64,000 nucleotides of DNA. Source: Paraburkholderia tropica. Lineage in GTDB: Bacteria > Pseudomonadota > Gammaproteobacteria > Burkholderiales > Burkholderiaceae. The position numbers and the translations under genes were made by a program. Below the pieces are notes generated by a model. It made no database searches. It saw nothing but the letters and a program-made list of their open reading frames with translations, and had not been told where the DNA came from. This document shows, piece by piece, positions 16,171 through 26,667 of this stretch (position 1 is the first letter of the stretch; each line of letters opens with the position of its first letter). The stretch is from the NCBI RefSeq assembly GCF_914484835.1, contig NZ_CAJZAR010000058.1, forward strand, positions 1-64,000, written 5' to 3'.

Positions 16171-18714
16171 TTACTCGTCGGCGTTGCCCGTGGCGGCCTT
16201 GGGCGGCGGCGCGAGCGTGGCGTTGCCGGACTCGCCCGCATGGCGGCGCGGACGATGCGGGCCGGGGCCGAAATGGCGCGGCAGCGAGGCGGCGGCGGGA
16301 CGCGCGGCGGCGCCGTCGTCGGCGACCGAGGTGCCGCCGTTCACGGCGTCGGCGCTATTGACGCTATCGGCGTTCGTGCCGGTGCCTGCGCTGTTGCCCG
16401 CGCTATTGCCTGCGCTATTGCCTGCATTGGCGCGCGGGCTGGCGGTGTTGCCGGGCGCGGCGGGTTTGGCTTGCGGCGCGGCCGGCGCGCGCGCGCCGCT
16501 CGCGGCGGAGGCGTTCGACGCCGTCTCGGCGCTGGCGGCAGCCGAAGCCGCCGCAGCGGCCGATGCCGCTTCAGCCGCCGACGCCGCGCCGGGGAAGGGC
16601 AGCGGCGTGAAGCCTGCGGCCACCTTCACGCTCGACACGGGCGCGCTGGCGGGCGCGGCCGCCGAAGCGCCGCTCGCGCCCGAGGCGGCAGCAGCGCCGG
16701 ATGCACCCGCGGCGCCCGCGACACCCGACGCCTCTTGCGCCTCGCCGCCGATCACGGGCGCGGACGCGTCCTGCGTCGCCGACGCGGCAGCGGCCACGGC
16801 CGCCTGTTCCGCACCCGGCTTCAGGCGGTCGACGAGCCAGTAATCGAGCACGCGGCGCGCGATCGGGCCCGCCGACTGCGCACCCCAGCCGCCGTTTTCG
16901 ACGATCAGCGCGAGCGCGATCGTGGGCTTGTCGGCGGGCGCGAAGGCCGTGAACAGCGCGTGGTCGCGCAGATGCTCGGCGACCGCGTGCGCCTGATACT
17001 TCGCGCCTTGCAGCGAGTACACCTGCGCCGTGCCGGTCTTGCCCGCCGAGGTGTACGGAGCGTTGCGGAACAGCTGATACGCGGTGCCCGACGGGTTCAT
17101 CGTCACGTTTTCCATGCCGCGCTTCACGACGTCGATATCGGCCTGCTTCACGTCGAGCCGTCCGCTTTCGGCGGGCACGGTCAGATGTTCGGCCTTCGTG
17201 ATCGGGTTCTCGATGGCCTTCACGAGGTGAGGCTTCATCAGAATGCCGTTATCGGCGAGCGTGGCCGTGGCGTGCGCGAGCTGCAGGATCGTGAACGAGT
17301 TGTAGCCCTGACCGATGCCCAGGCTGACGGTCTCGCCTTCGTACCACTTCTGCTGCTCGGGCTTGCGATAAGCCTTCTTCTTCCATTCGGTCGAGGGCAG
17401 GATGCCGCGCGCCTCGCCCGAAATGTCGATGCCGGTGAGCTGGCCGAAGCCCAGCGGCTTCATGAAGTTGGCGATGGCGTCCACGCCCAGGTCGTGCGCG
17501 AGCATGAAGAAGTAGGTGTCGTTCGACACCATGATCGCCTTGTTCATGTCGACCCAGCCCTGGCCGGAGCGCACGTCGTTGTTGAAGCGGTGGCCGCCGA
17601 ACATGTAGTAGCCCGGGTCCGAGAAGCCCCATTGCGGCGTGCGCTTGTGCAGCGTGAGCGCGGCGAGCGCCATGAACGGCTTGTAGGTCGAGCCCGGCGG
17701 ATAGGTGCCGTGCAGCGGACGGTTGAGCAGCGGGTGATCGGGCGAGTTGTTGAGTTCGTCCCAGGTTTGCTGGTCGATGCCGTCGACGAACGAATTCGGA
17801 TCGAAGCTCGGCGCGGAAACGAAGGCGAGAATGTCGCCCGTCGACGGTTCGATGGCGACGAGCGCGCCGCGCTTGCCCGCGAAAGCCTGCTCGGCCACCT
17901 GCTGCAAGCCGATGTCGATCGACAGCACGAGGTTGTTGCCCGGCGTGGCCTGAGTGCGCGAGAGCGTGCGCACCGGGCGGCCGCCCGCCGTCACTTCCAC
18001 TTCCTCGAAGCCGGTCAGACCGTGCAGCTCGGTTTCGTAGCTCTGCTCGACGCCGATCTTGCCGATGTAGTCGGTGCCGTTGTAGTTGTTCGCATCGAGA
18101 CGCGGATCGTAATGCTCGGGATCGCTGTCGTTCTTGTCGCTCATGTCGTCGATCCGTTCCTGGTCGCGCTGCGAGATGCGGCCGATATAGCCGATCACGT
18201 GCGCGGCCGTCGGACCGAGCGGGTACTGGCGGAACAGGCGCGCGCGCACTTCCACGCCGGGGAAGCGGAAGCGCTGCGCGGTGAAGCGCGCGACTTCGTC
18301 GTCGGTGAGGCGCGTGCGGATCGGCAGGCTCTCGAAGTTCTTCGAATCTTCGAGCAGCTTCTTGAAGCGGCGGCGGTCGCGCGCATCGATCGGGATCACG
18401 GTCGAGAGCTGATCGATCGTGTTGTCGAGCGTGTCGGTGAGCTTCGACGGCGTGATTTCGAGCGTGTACGCGGAGTAGTTCTTCGCGAGCACGACGCCGT
18501 TGCGGTCGGTGATGATGCCGCGGTTCGGCACGATCGGCGCGACCGAGATGCGGTTTTCGTCCGCTTGCAGCGAGTATTTGCTGTGGTTCCAGACCTGCAG
18601 ATAGAGGAAACGGAACGCGATCAGCCCGAAGCAGACGAACACGAACAGGCCCGCCGCCGCAACGCGCAGGCGGAACTTCGTGAGCTGCTGCTGAGTGTCC
18701 TTGAATTCGGTCAT
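16171..18714 (-). CDS. mrdA: penicillin-binding protein 2 with long Ala/Ser-rich C-terminal tail
   Basis: Elongation-specific transpeptidase working with RodA. Order: short cytoplasmic tail, membrane helix (about 19-40), PBP dimer domain, then the transpeptidase with STYK (catalytic Ser342, Lys345), SND and KTGTAQ (Lys559). The catalytic part ends near residue 640, where family members usually stop; here about 200 more residues follow, made of Ala, Ser, Gly, Pro and Asn with AGNS repeats, ending in a basic PRHFGPGPHRPRRH patch. Total 847 residues. The tail continues in frame with normal codon use, so it is not an obvious frameshift. Confidence 0.95.
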   Translation of the reverse strand: MTEFKDTQQQLTKFRLRVAAAGLFVFVCFGLIAFRFLYLQVWNHSKYSLQADENRISVAPIVPNRGIITDRNGVVLAKNYSAYTLEITPSKLTDTLDNTIDQLSTVIPIDARDRRRFKKLLEDSKNFESLPIRTRLTDDEVARFTAQRFRFPGVEVRARLFRQYPLGPTAAHVIGYIGRISQRDQERIDDMSDKNDSDPEHYDPRLDANNYNGTDYIGKIGVEQSYETELHGLTGFEEVEVTAGGRPVRTLSRTQATPGNNLVLSIDIGLQQVAEQAFAGKRGALVAIEPSTGDILAFVSAPSFDPNSFVDGIDQQTWDELNNSPDHPLLNRPLHGTYPPGSTYKPFMALAALTLHKRTPQWGFSDPGYYMFGGHRFNNDVRSGQGWVDMNKAIMVSNDTYFFMLAHDLGVDAIANFMKPLGFGQLTGIDISGEARGILPSTEWKKKAYRKPEQQKWYEGETVSLGIGQGYNSFTILQLAHATATLADNGILMKPHLVKAIENPITKAEHLTVPAESGRLDVKQADIDVVKRGMENVTMNPSGTAYQLFRNAPYTSAGKTGTAQVYSLQGAKYQAHAVAEHLRDHALFTAFAPADKPTIALALIVENGGWGAQSAGPIARRVLDYWLVDRLKPGAEQAAVAAAASATQDASAPVIGGEAQEASGVAGAAGASGAAAASGASGASAAAPASAPVSSVKVAAGFTPLPFPGAASAAEAASAAAAASAAASAETASNASAASGARAPAAPQAKPAAPGNTASPRANAGNSAGNSAGNSAGTGTNADSVNSADAVNGGTSVADDGAAARPAAASLPRHFGPGPHRPRRHAGESGNATLAPPPKAATGNADE

Positions 18715-18816
18715 GCGATCAGGCGACGAGGCCCGCGCCTCGCGCGAGCGCTGCGGCGGGCCGGTAAGAAGAGTGAGTCATCGGGCGTCTTGCAACGGCG
18801 AGCGGCGCGCGGCCGC

Positions 18817-19329
18817 TCAGATGGGCCGCGTGTCGTCGGGATCGACGGGGCGGCGCTGCGGCAGCAGCAGCAGCACGCTCGTGACCGGCCACAGCACGGC
18901 CTCCACGAAACCGCTGATCAGATAGCCCCAGCCGGGGAACGACGCGCCCATCAACAGGCGGATCACGAACGGCACGACCTGTGCGCCCACGAGCAGCGGC
19001 GTGACGGCGAACATCTGCAGGCCGATCGACATCCACAGCACGCGGCGGTGAATCGTGATCGCTCCGAACGAAAGCAGCGTGTAGGCCAGCGCGTGTTCGC
19101 CGAGCAGATTGGCGTTGTGCACGTCCATCAGCAGGCCGAGGCAGAACGCGATGCCCATGCCGACCTTGCGCGGCTGATGGATGTTCCAGAACAGCAGCAC
19201 GAGCGCGACGAAGTCGGGCACGCCGGGCAGCTTGCCCCACGGCAGCAGGTTCAGCAGGAACGCCGCCGCGAGACTGAACGCGATGAAGTACGGATTGACC
19301 GGTTGAAGAATGTATTGCGGACGCGGCAT
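18817..19329 (-). CDS. mreD: rod shape-determining protein MreD
   Basis: A 170-residue inner-membrane protein with about five helices and the start MPRPQYILQPVNPYFI typical of betaproteobacterial MreD. Its ATG overlaps the mreC stop (TGATG at 19327-19331), so the two are translationally coupled. MreD links MreB filaments and MreC to the elongation synthases. A longer reading frame upstream belongs to the mreC sequence and is not used. Confidence 0.93.
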   Translation of the reverse strand: MPRPQYILQPVNPYFIAFSLAAAFLLNLLPWGKLPGVPDFVALVLLFWNIHQPRKVGMGIAFCLGLLMDVHNANLLGEHALAYTLLSFGAITIHRRVLWMSIGLQMFAVTPLLVGAQVVPFVIRLLMGASFPGWGYLISGFVEAVLWPVTSVLLLLPQRRPVDPDDTRPI

Positions 19330-20426
19330 CAGTGACTGCCCCCTTGTGCGGCAGGCTTGGCCGGCGCGGGTGCCGGCGATTTCGCGGGCGCGGGCGCGGG
19401 TGCTGACGATTTCGCGGGCGCGGCGTTGCTCGTGGCGGCCGCCGCACTTGCGCCCGCGCCTGCGTTGGCGGCGGCGGGCTTGGTGTCGGCTTTCTTGTCG
19501 GCGCCCTTGGCGGCCTTCTTCTTCGCTTCCTTGGCTTCCTTCGCGGCTTCGGCGGCGGCGGCATCGGCGGCTTCCACCGGATTCGGCGGAAGTTGCGCCG
19601 TGACATGCAGCACCAGCACCTGACGCGCGCCGCGCACGGCCGCGAGCGGCACGCATACCACGCGCGCGAAGGCCGTATCGGCCTGCTTGTCGACGCGCAG
19701 CACCTTCGCGACCGGCAGACCTTGCGGATACACGCCGTCGAGGCCGCTCGTGACGAGTTCGTCGCCGGCCTGCACGTCGGCGCTGATCGGCACGAAACGC
19801 AGATCGAGCAGATCGCCGCGCGCCGTGCCGTAAATCACGCTGCGCAGGCCCGTGCGGACGATTTCCACCGGCACGGCCTGATCCTTGTCGGTCACGAGCG
19901 TGACTTCGGATTGCATCGGGAACACGCGGGTGATCTGGCCGATCACGCCGTCTTCGGTCACCACGGGCGAGCCGTTCTGCACGCCCTGTTGCGAGCCGCC
20001 GCCGATCACGACCTTCTGCGTGAACGGATCGCGCGTGTCGTACTGGATTTCAGCGGGCGTGGTCTGCGCGCCGATGCGCTGCGACAGTTGCAGCAGCGCG
20101 CGCAGATGCGTGTTTTCCGCCGCGAGCGAGGCCGCCTCGTTGGCTTGCTGGGCGAGCTGGAGATTGCGCGTGTGCAGCTGCGTGTTGTCCTGACGCAGCG
20201 AGGCGCTCGTGACCGCGAGGTCGGCGGCGCCCATAAACAGGTCGCGCGGCACGAGCGCGGCGCGCTGCAACGGATAGAGGCCCGCGCCGAGCACGCCGCG
20301 CACGACTTCGAGCGTCTTGAAGCGGGCGTCGGAGACGAGCAGCGCGATCGACAGCACGACGAAGAACAGCAGTCGTGCGAGTGCCGATGGGCCTTGTTTG
20401 AACAGAGGCGGCGGACTGTATTCCAT
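19329..20426 (-). CDS. mreC: rod shape-determining protein MreC with extended C-terminal tail
   Basis: Periplasmic scaffold of the elongasome, 365 residues from the ATG at 20426 (MEYSPPPLFKQGPS). One membrane helix (about 18-36), a coiled coil (about 60-110, rich in Gln/Leu/Ala), then the two beta-barrel domains with IGQITRVFPMQSEVTLVTD. The conserved fold ends near residue 285; about 80 residues of Ala/Lys then Ala/Pro repeats follow. Upstream in-frame Met codons are rejected because the family start is MEYSPPPLF. Confidence 0.94.
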   Translation of the reverse strand: MEYSPPPLFKQGPSALARLLFFVVLSIALLVSDARFKTLEVVRGVLGAGLYPLQRAALVPRDLFMGAADLAVTSASLRQDNTQLHTRNLQLAQQANEAASLAAENTHLRALLQLSQRIGAQTTPAEIQYDTRDPFTQKVVIGGGSQQGVQNGSPVVTEDGVIGQITRVFPMQSEVTLVTDKDQAVPVEIVRTGLRSVIYGTARGDLLDLRFVPISADVQAGDELVTSGLDGVYPQGLPVAKVLRVDKQADTAFARVVCVPLAAVRGARQVLVLHVTAQLPPNPVEAADAAAAEAAKEAKEAKKKAAKGADKKADTKPAAANAGAGASAAAATSNAAPAKSSAPAPAPAKSPAPAPAKPAAQGGSH

Positions 20427-20738
20427 GGTCGGCGCCGGGGGCGTGAGCGGTTCGGTGAAACTAACGGTGAAACTGGCGGCGCGACGGCCGGACCGCGAAG
20501 CGCGGCGCGAGCGCCGCCTCAACACGGGCGGCGCGAACGGCACGGTCAGCGCGGACGGTGGAACGGGGCAGGGGCTGCCGCCACCGAACCGTCAACCGAG
20601 CGACAGTTTCACCCACTGCGGCGCGATAAGTCGCACCAGATGCGGCGCCAGATGTGACACCACATTCAGCGCCAGGTTCCAGAGCTGGGGCGCCGGATCG
20701 CAAATGCGCCGTTGCGCCCGCAGCGTAGGGCTGCACGC
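20427..20738. other. mreB-mreC spacer
   Basis: 312 bp without a convincing gene, long for neighbours in one unit. A short open frame (20461-20736, minus) has no recognisable features. GTGAAACT is repeated at about 20455 and 20468. I see no clear terminator or promoter. Confidence 0.4.
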
Positions 20739-21782
20739 TTACTCGTACGAGAAGATGCTGCCGAGCTTGTCCATGCGCTCGAGCGCCATGCCCGAACCGC
20801 GCACGACGCAGGTGAGCGGATCTTCCGCCACCAGCACCGGCAGGCCCGTTTCTTCGGCCAGCAGACGGTCGAGGTCGCGCAGCAGCGCGCCGCCGCCCGT
20901 GAGCATCATGCCGCGTTCGGCGATGTCGGCGCCCAGTTCCGGCGGCGTTTGTTCCAGCGCGATCTTCACCGACGACACGATCTGGTTCAGCGGATCGGTG
21001 AGCGCTTCGAGGATTTCGTTGCTCGAAATCGTGAAGCTGCGCGGAATGCCTTCCGACAGGTTGCGGCCCTTGACTTCCATTTCCTTGACTTCGGAACCCG
21101 GGAAGGCCGAACCGATTTCCTTCTTGATGGCTTCGGCGGTTTGTTCGCCGATCAGCATGCCGTAGTTGCGGCGGATGTAGTTGACGATGGCTTCGTCGAA
21201 CTTGTCGCCGCCCACGCGCACCGAACCCTTGTAGACGATGCCGCCCAGCGAGATCACGCCCACTTCGGTCGTGCCGCCGCCGATGTCGACGACCATCGAG
21301 CCCGTGGCTTCCGAAACCGGCAGGCCGGCGCCGATTGCCGCGGCCATCGGTTCTTCGATCAGGTAGACCTGCGAGGCGCCTGCGCCGTGCGCGGCTTCCT
21401 TGATCGCGCGGCGCTCGACCTGGGTCGAACCGCAGGGCACGCAGATGATGATGCGCGGCGACGGCGAGAACATGCGCGATTCGTGTGCAGTCTTGATGAA
21501 CTGCTTGATCATCTGCTCGGTGACGGTGAAGTCGGCGATCACGCCGTCCTTCATCGGGCGGATGGCCTCGATGTTGCCCGGCACCTTGCCGAGCATCTGC
21601 TTGGCTTCCTTGCCGACTGCCTGAATGGTCTTTTTGCCGTTCGGGCCGCCTTCCTGGCGGATGGACACGACCGAGGGTTCGTCGAGGACGATGCCCTTGC
21701 CGCGCATGTAGATCAGGGTGTTGGCGGTGCCGAGGTCGATCGCGAGATCGTTGGAGAAGTAGCTACGCAGAAAACCGAACAT
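20739..21782 (-). CDS. mreB: actin-like rod shape-determining protein MreB
   Basis: Cytoplasmic actin homologue directing the elongation machinery. The 347-residue product has the actin fold signatures: DLGTANTLIY (phosphate 1), VVDIGGGTTEVGVISLGG (phosphate 2) and MLTGGGALLRDLD (adenosine). Length and sequence are classical. An AGGA site precedes the ATG at 21782. First gene of the mreBCD-mrdA-rodA cluster. Confidence 0.98.
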   Translation of the reverse strand: MFGFLRSYFSNDLAIDLGTANTLIYMRGKGIVLDEPSVVSIRQEGGPNGKKTIQAVGKEAKQMLGKVPGNIEAIRPMKDGVIADFTVTEQMIKQFIKTAHESRMFSPSPRIIICVPCGSTQVERRAIKEAAHGAGASQVYLIEEPMAAAIGAGLPVSEATGSMVVDIGGGTTEVGVISLGGIVYKGSVRVGGDKFDEAIVNYIRRNYGMLIGEQTAEAIKKEIGSAFPGSEVKEMEVKGRNLSEGIPRSFTISSNEILEALTDPLNQIVSSVKIALEQTPPELGADIAERGMMLTGGGALLRDLDRLLAEETGLPVLVAEDPLTCVVRGSGMALERMDKLGSIFSYE

Positions 21783-22162
21783 TCAAAAATCCTGTCTCGC
21801 TGGTGGCCGACCTGTGGGACGAGCGGGTCACGGGCGGCAGCGGAAAAAATAACAGCCTCAGGACGGGCGGAAAGTGCCGCCGCGAGGAGCCTGAAACTGC
21901 GGGAATGGTGACCGGAGGCAACCCCGTTGCGCGCCTGCTGAACGCAAATTGCTGCGATCAGGGTTGAAAGGCGGGCGCAAGGCGGTCCGGGTTTGAGTCG
22001 AACGCGTAATGATACCTTATAATTTTGCCTGTTTTGCAGGATCCGAAGGTCAGTTTTTGACCGCGTCGAAGCTTTCTTCCACAGTCGGATCCGGCGCGAT
22101 AAACCGCTGTTGCAGCACCGAATTTTCCGCACTGCTTCAGCCTCATTTTTTCCGGTGACCGC
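21783..22162. other. mreB/gatC divergent intergenic region
   Basis: 380 bp with no gene. It must hold the mreB promoter (minus) and the gatCAB promoter (plus). A TATAAT at 22018-22023 with TTGAGT 19 bp upstream points to gatC, about 135 bp before its start. No strong hairpin is seen. Confidence 0.5.
21993..22023 (+). promoter_or_regulatory. candidate gatCAB promoter
   Basis: Perfect TATAAT at 22018-22023; the best -35, TTGAGT at 21993-21998, is 19 bp away, longer than ideal. It lies in the AT-rich part of the divergent region. Confidence 0.5.
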
Positions 22163-22462
22163 ATGGCCCTGACCCTGACCGATGTGAAGCGCATCGCGCA
22201 TCTCGCGCGCCTCGAACTGGCCGAAGCCGAGGCTGGCAATACGCTCGAGCGCCTGAATAACTTCTTCGGGCTCGTCGAGCAGATGCAGGCCGTGGATACC
22301 ACGGGCATCGCGCCGCTCGCGCACCCGATCGAGCAGATCGAGGATGTCGCGCTGCGCCTGCGCGAGGACGCCGTGACCGAAACCGTGGACCGCGACGCCT
22401 TCCAGCGTCCCGCGCCCGCGGTGCAGGACGGACTGTACCTCGTTCCGCGCGTGATTGAGTAA
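22163..22462 (+). CDS. gatC: Asp/Glu-tRNA(Asn/Gln) amidotransferase subunit C
   Basis: Small scaffold (99 residues) of the GatCAB amidotransferase, which converts misacylated Glu-tRNA-Gln and Asp-tRNA-Asn. MALTLTDVKRIAHLARLEL and the acidic C-terminal half with VPRVIE are typical. First gene of gatCAB; its presence implies indirect Gln- or Asn-tRNA charging in this organism. Confidence 0.95.
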   Translation: MALTLTDVKRIAHLARLELAEAEAGNTLERLNNFFGLVEQMQAVDTTGIAPLAHPIEQIEDVALRLREDAVTETVDRDAFQRPAPAVQDGLYLVPRVIE

Positions 22463-22505
22463 ACACGCTGGCATTTAGCGTCAATTTCGAAGAAATCCGA
22501 GTTAT

Positions 22506-22540
22506 CGGACTTTAACTTCGCGGACTTTAACTTCGCGGAC
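22506..22540. repeat. 15-bp tandem repeat between gatC and gatA
   Basis: CGGACTTTAACTTCG occurs twice head-to-tail (22506-22520 and 22521-22535), followed by CGGAC of a third copy. It sits in the 198-bp gatC-gatA spacer, which is long for an operon. Confidence 0.75.
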
Positions 22541-22660
22541 AGTCAGTTCCGCGAACGGCGGCACACCCGAAAGGCCGGGCGCGAGGCGCACCGGCGCGCA
22601 GCGCCCTCGCGGCGCGGCACGGAATGCGAAGCGCCGCCACGTTCTTCCAGGAATCACGCA

Positions 22661-24151
<1,491 letters not shown>

Positions 24152-24153
24152 AC

Positions 24154-25629
24154 ATGGCAACACAATGGGAAGTCGTTATCGGTCTTGAGACGCACGCGCA
24201 GCTGTCGACGGTCTCCAAGATCTTCTCGGGCGCCTCGACGCAATTCGGCGCAGCGCCCAACACGCAGGCCTGCCCCGTCGATCTCGCGCTGCCGGGCGTG
24301 CTGCCGGTGATGAACCGCGGCGCCGTCGAGCGCGCGATCCAGTTCGGCCTCGCGATCGGCTCGACGATCGCGCCGCGCAGCATCTTCGCGCGCAAGAATT
24401 ACTTCTACCCGGATCTGCCGAAGGGCTATCAGATCAGCCAGTACGAGATTCCGGTCGTGCAGGGCGGTCAGATCACGATTCAGGTTCCGGCCAACGAAAA
24501 GGCCGGCAAGGAAGCCTACGAGAAGACCGTCAACCTCACGCGCGCGCATCTGGAAGAAGACGCGGGCAAGTCGCTGCACGAAGACTTCGCGGGCATGACG
24601 GGCATCGACCTGAACCGCGCGGGCACGCCGCTGCTCGAAATCGTCACGGAACCTGAAATGCGCAGCGCGGCGGAAGCCGTGGCCTACGCGAAGGCGCTGC
24701 ACACGCTGGTCGTGTGGCTTGGCATCTGCGACGGCAACATGCAGGAAGGTTCGTTCCGCTGCGACGCTAACGTGTCGGTGCGTCCGGTCGGTCAGAAAGA
24801 GTTCGGCACGCGCGCCGAAATCAAGAACCTGAACTCGTTCCGCTTCCTCGAAGAAGCCATCCAGTACGAAGTGCGTCGTCAGATCGAGCTGATCGAAGAC
24901 GGCGGCACGGTGGTGCAGGAAACGCGCCTCTACGACCCGGACAAGCGCGAGACGCGTTCGATGCGCAGCAAGGAAGACGCGCACGATTACCGCTATTTCC
25001 CCGACCCCGACCTGATGCCGCTCGTGATCGACGCGGCGTGGGTCGAGCGCGTGAAGGGCGAGATGCCGGAACTGCCGGAATCGATGCAGGCGCGCTTCGT
25101 CGAGCAGTACGGCCTGACCGCGTACGACGCGAACGTGCTGACGTCGAGCAAGGCGATGGCCGCGTACTTCGAGGCCGTGGTCGCGAAGGCCGGCGCCGCG
25201 CAGGCGAAGGCCGCCGCGAACTGGCTGATGGGCGAAGTCTCGTCGCAGCTGAACCGCGAAGACCTGGGAATCGGCGAGTCGCCGGTTTCGGCCGCGCAAC
25301 TGGCGCTGCTGCTCGCGCGCATCGCCGACGGCACGATCTCGAACAAGATCGCCAAGGAAGTGTTCCAGGCGATGTGGGACGAGAAGGCCACCGACGAAGC
25401 CGCGGCCGACCGCATCATCGACGCGAAGGGTCTCAAGCAGATTTCGGATACCGGCGCGCTCGAAGCGATCATCGACGAGGTGCTCGCCGCGAACCCGAAG
25501 TCGGTCGAGGAATTCCGCGCGGGCAAGGAAAAGGCGTTCAACGCGCTGATCGGCCAGGCGATGAAGGCCACGAAGGGCAAGGCCAATCCGCAGCAGGTCA
25601 ACGAGCTGCTCAAGAAGAAGCTCGGCTGA
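24154..25629 (+). CDS. gatB: Asp/Glu-tRNA(Asn/Gln) amidotransferase subunit B
   Basis: tRNA-binding and kinase/transamidase subunit. The 491-residue product begins MATQWEVVIGLETHAQL and has the GatB cradle with DLNRAGTPLLEIVTEPEMRS and DGNMQEGSFRCDANVSVR, then the helical YqeY-like tail domain (about 330-491) that holds tRNA. Start at ATG 24154, two bases after the gatA stop. Ends the gatCAB unit. Confidence 0.97.
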   Translation: MATQWEVVIGLETHAQLSTVSKIFSGASTQFGAAPNTQACPVDLALPGVLPVMNRGAVERAIQFGLAIGSTIAPRSIFARKNYFYPDLPKGYQISQYEIPVVQGGQITIQVPANEKAGKEAYEKTVNLTRAHLEEDAGKSLHEDFAGMTGIDLNRAGTPLLEIVTEPEMRSAAEAVAYAKALHTLVVWLGICDGNMQEGSFRCDANVSVRPVGQKEFGTRAEIKNLNSFRFLEEAIQYEVRRQIELIEDGGTVVQETRLYDPDKRETRSMRSKEDAHDYRYFPDPDLMPLVIDAAWVERVKGEMPELPESMQARFVEQYGLTAYDANVLTSSKAMAAYFEAVVAKAGAAQAKAAANWLMGEVSSQLNREDLGIGESPVSAAQLALLLARIADGTISNKIAKEVFQAMWDEKATDEAAADRIIDAKGLKQISDTGALEAIIDEVLAANPKSVEEFRAGKEKAFNALIGQAMKATKGKANPQQVNELLKKKLG

Positions 25630-25766
25630 TCGTCTTGCGGCCTGTCGGCTGAAACGCGGGCGCACGGGCGGATCGAATCGCCCTGCGCCCGCGCCTGTTT
25701 TGACGACGCGTCTGTCATGGCGCACGAATCCAGCAGCGGTCACCCGAACCACGAGGAGAGCAGAGC

Positions 25767-26615
25767 ATGGCGAAGTCACCGTCCCCGTCCCCGAGTCTCG
25801 ACGATTACCGCGTGCCGTACTTCGGCGACAAGAAAGCCGACAAGTTTTCGCTGACCGATTTCGATCCGTCCGCGAAGCCGTTTTCCACGGGCAGCAAGGA
25901 AGGCGACCGCGACCATCTCACCGAGGTCGGCGAGAAGATCGACGTGCAGCAGGAACGCCTGCATGCGCAGCGTCACGACCGCGTGCTGCTGGTGCTGCAA
26001 GGCATGGACACGAGCGGCAAGGACGGCACGATCCGCGGCGTGTTCCACGAAGTCGATCCGCTCGGTCTGCGCATCGTGGCGTTTCGCGCGCCCACGCCCA
26101 TCGAGGCGTCGCGCGACTTCCTCCGGCGCGTGCACTTGCAGGTGCCGGGCGCGGGCGAGCTGGCGATCTTCAACCGCAGCCATTACGAGGACGTGCTGGT
26201 GCCGCGCGTGCTCGGCCAGATCGACGCGGACGAATGCGAGCGCCGCTACGCGCAGATCCGCGACTTCGAGCGCATGCTCGCCGAGACCGGCACGACCATC
26301 ATCAAGTGCATGCTGCACATCTCGAAGGACGAGCAGAAGCGCCGCATCCAGGCGCGCATCGACGATCCCACGAAGCACTGGAAGTTCGATGTCTCCGACC
26401 TCGAAGCGCGCAAGCATTGGGACGCGTATCAGGCTGCGTACCACGACGCGCTCGCGGCCACGTCCACCGACTACGCGCCGTGGTACGTGATTCCCGCCGA
26501 CTCGAAAACGCATCGCAACGTGATGGTGGCCGAGCTGCTGCTGCGTCTGATGGACGGCCTCAAGCTCGAATTTCCGCCCGCCAAACCCGAACTCAACGGC
26601 ATGAAGATCGAGTGA
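25767..26615 (+). CDS. PPK2-family polyphosphate kinase
   Basis: A 282-residue P-loop enzyme transferring phosphate between polyphosphate and nucleotides. Walker A is GMDTSGKDG (about residues 75-83), FNRSHYEDVLVPRV is the Walker B region, and ARIDDPTKHWKF the lid. Single-domain length fits PPK2; class (ADP versus AMP phosphorylating) cannot be fixed by eye. A GAGGAG site precedes the ATG. It stands between gatB and xth without obvious functional partners. Confidence 0.92.
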   Translation: MAKSPSPSPSLDDYRVPYFGDKKADKFSLTDFDPSAKPFSTGSKEGDRDHLTEVGEKIDVQQERLHAQRHDRVLLVLQGMDTSGKDGTIRGVFHEVDPLGLRIVAFRAPTPIEASRDFLRRVHLQVPGAGELAIFNRSHYEDVLVPRVLGQIDADECERRYAQIRDFERMLAETGTTIIKCMLHISKDEQKRRIQARIDDPTKHWKFDVSDLEARKHWDAYQAAYHDALAATSTDYAPWYVIPADSKTHRNVMVAELLLRLMDGLKLEFPPAKPELNGMKIE

Positions 26616-26667
26616 ACTCGACTGAGCGCCCGCAACGCCAACAACGCAAACTTCAAGGAAACACAAC

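Noticed and set aside
16380..16450. AGNS-coding repeats in mrdA as a CRISPR-like array
   Set aside because: Short in-frame amino-acid repeats without spacers.
16165..19335. 1056-codon open frame opposite mrdA and mreD
   Set aside because: Arg/His/Ala-rich antisense shadow of well-identified genes; high-GC codon bias creates it.
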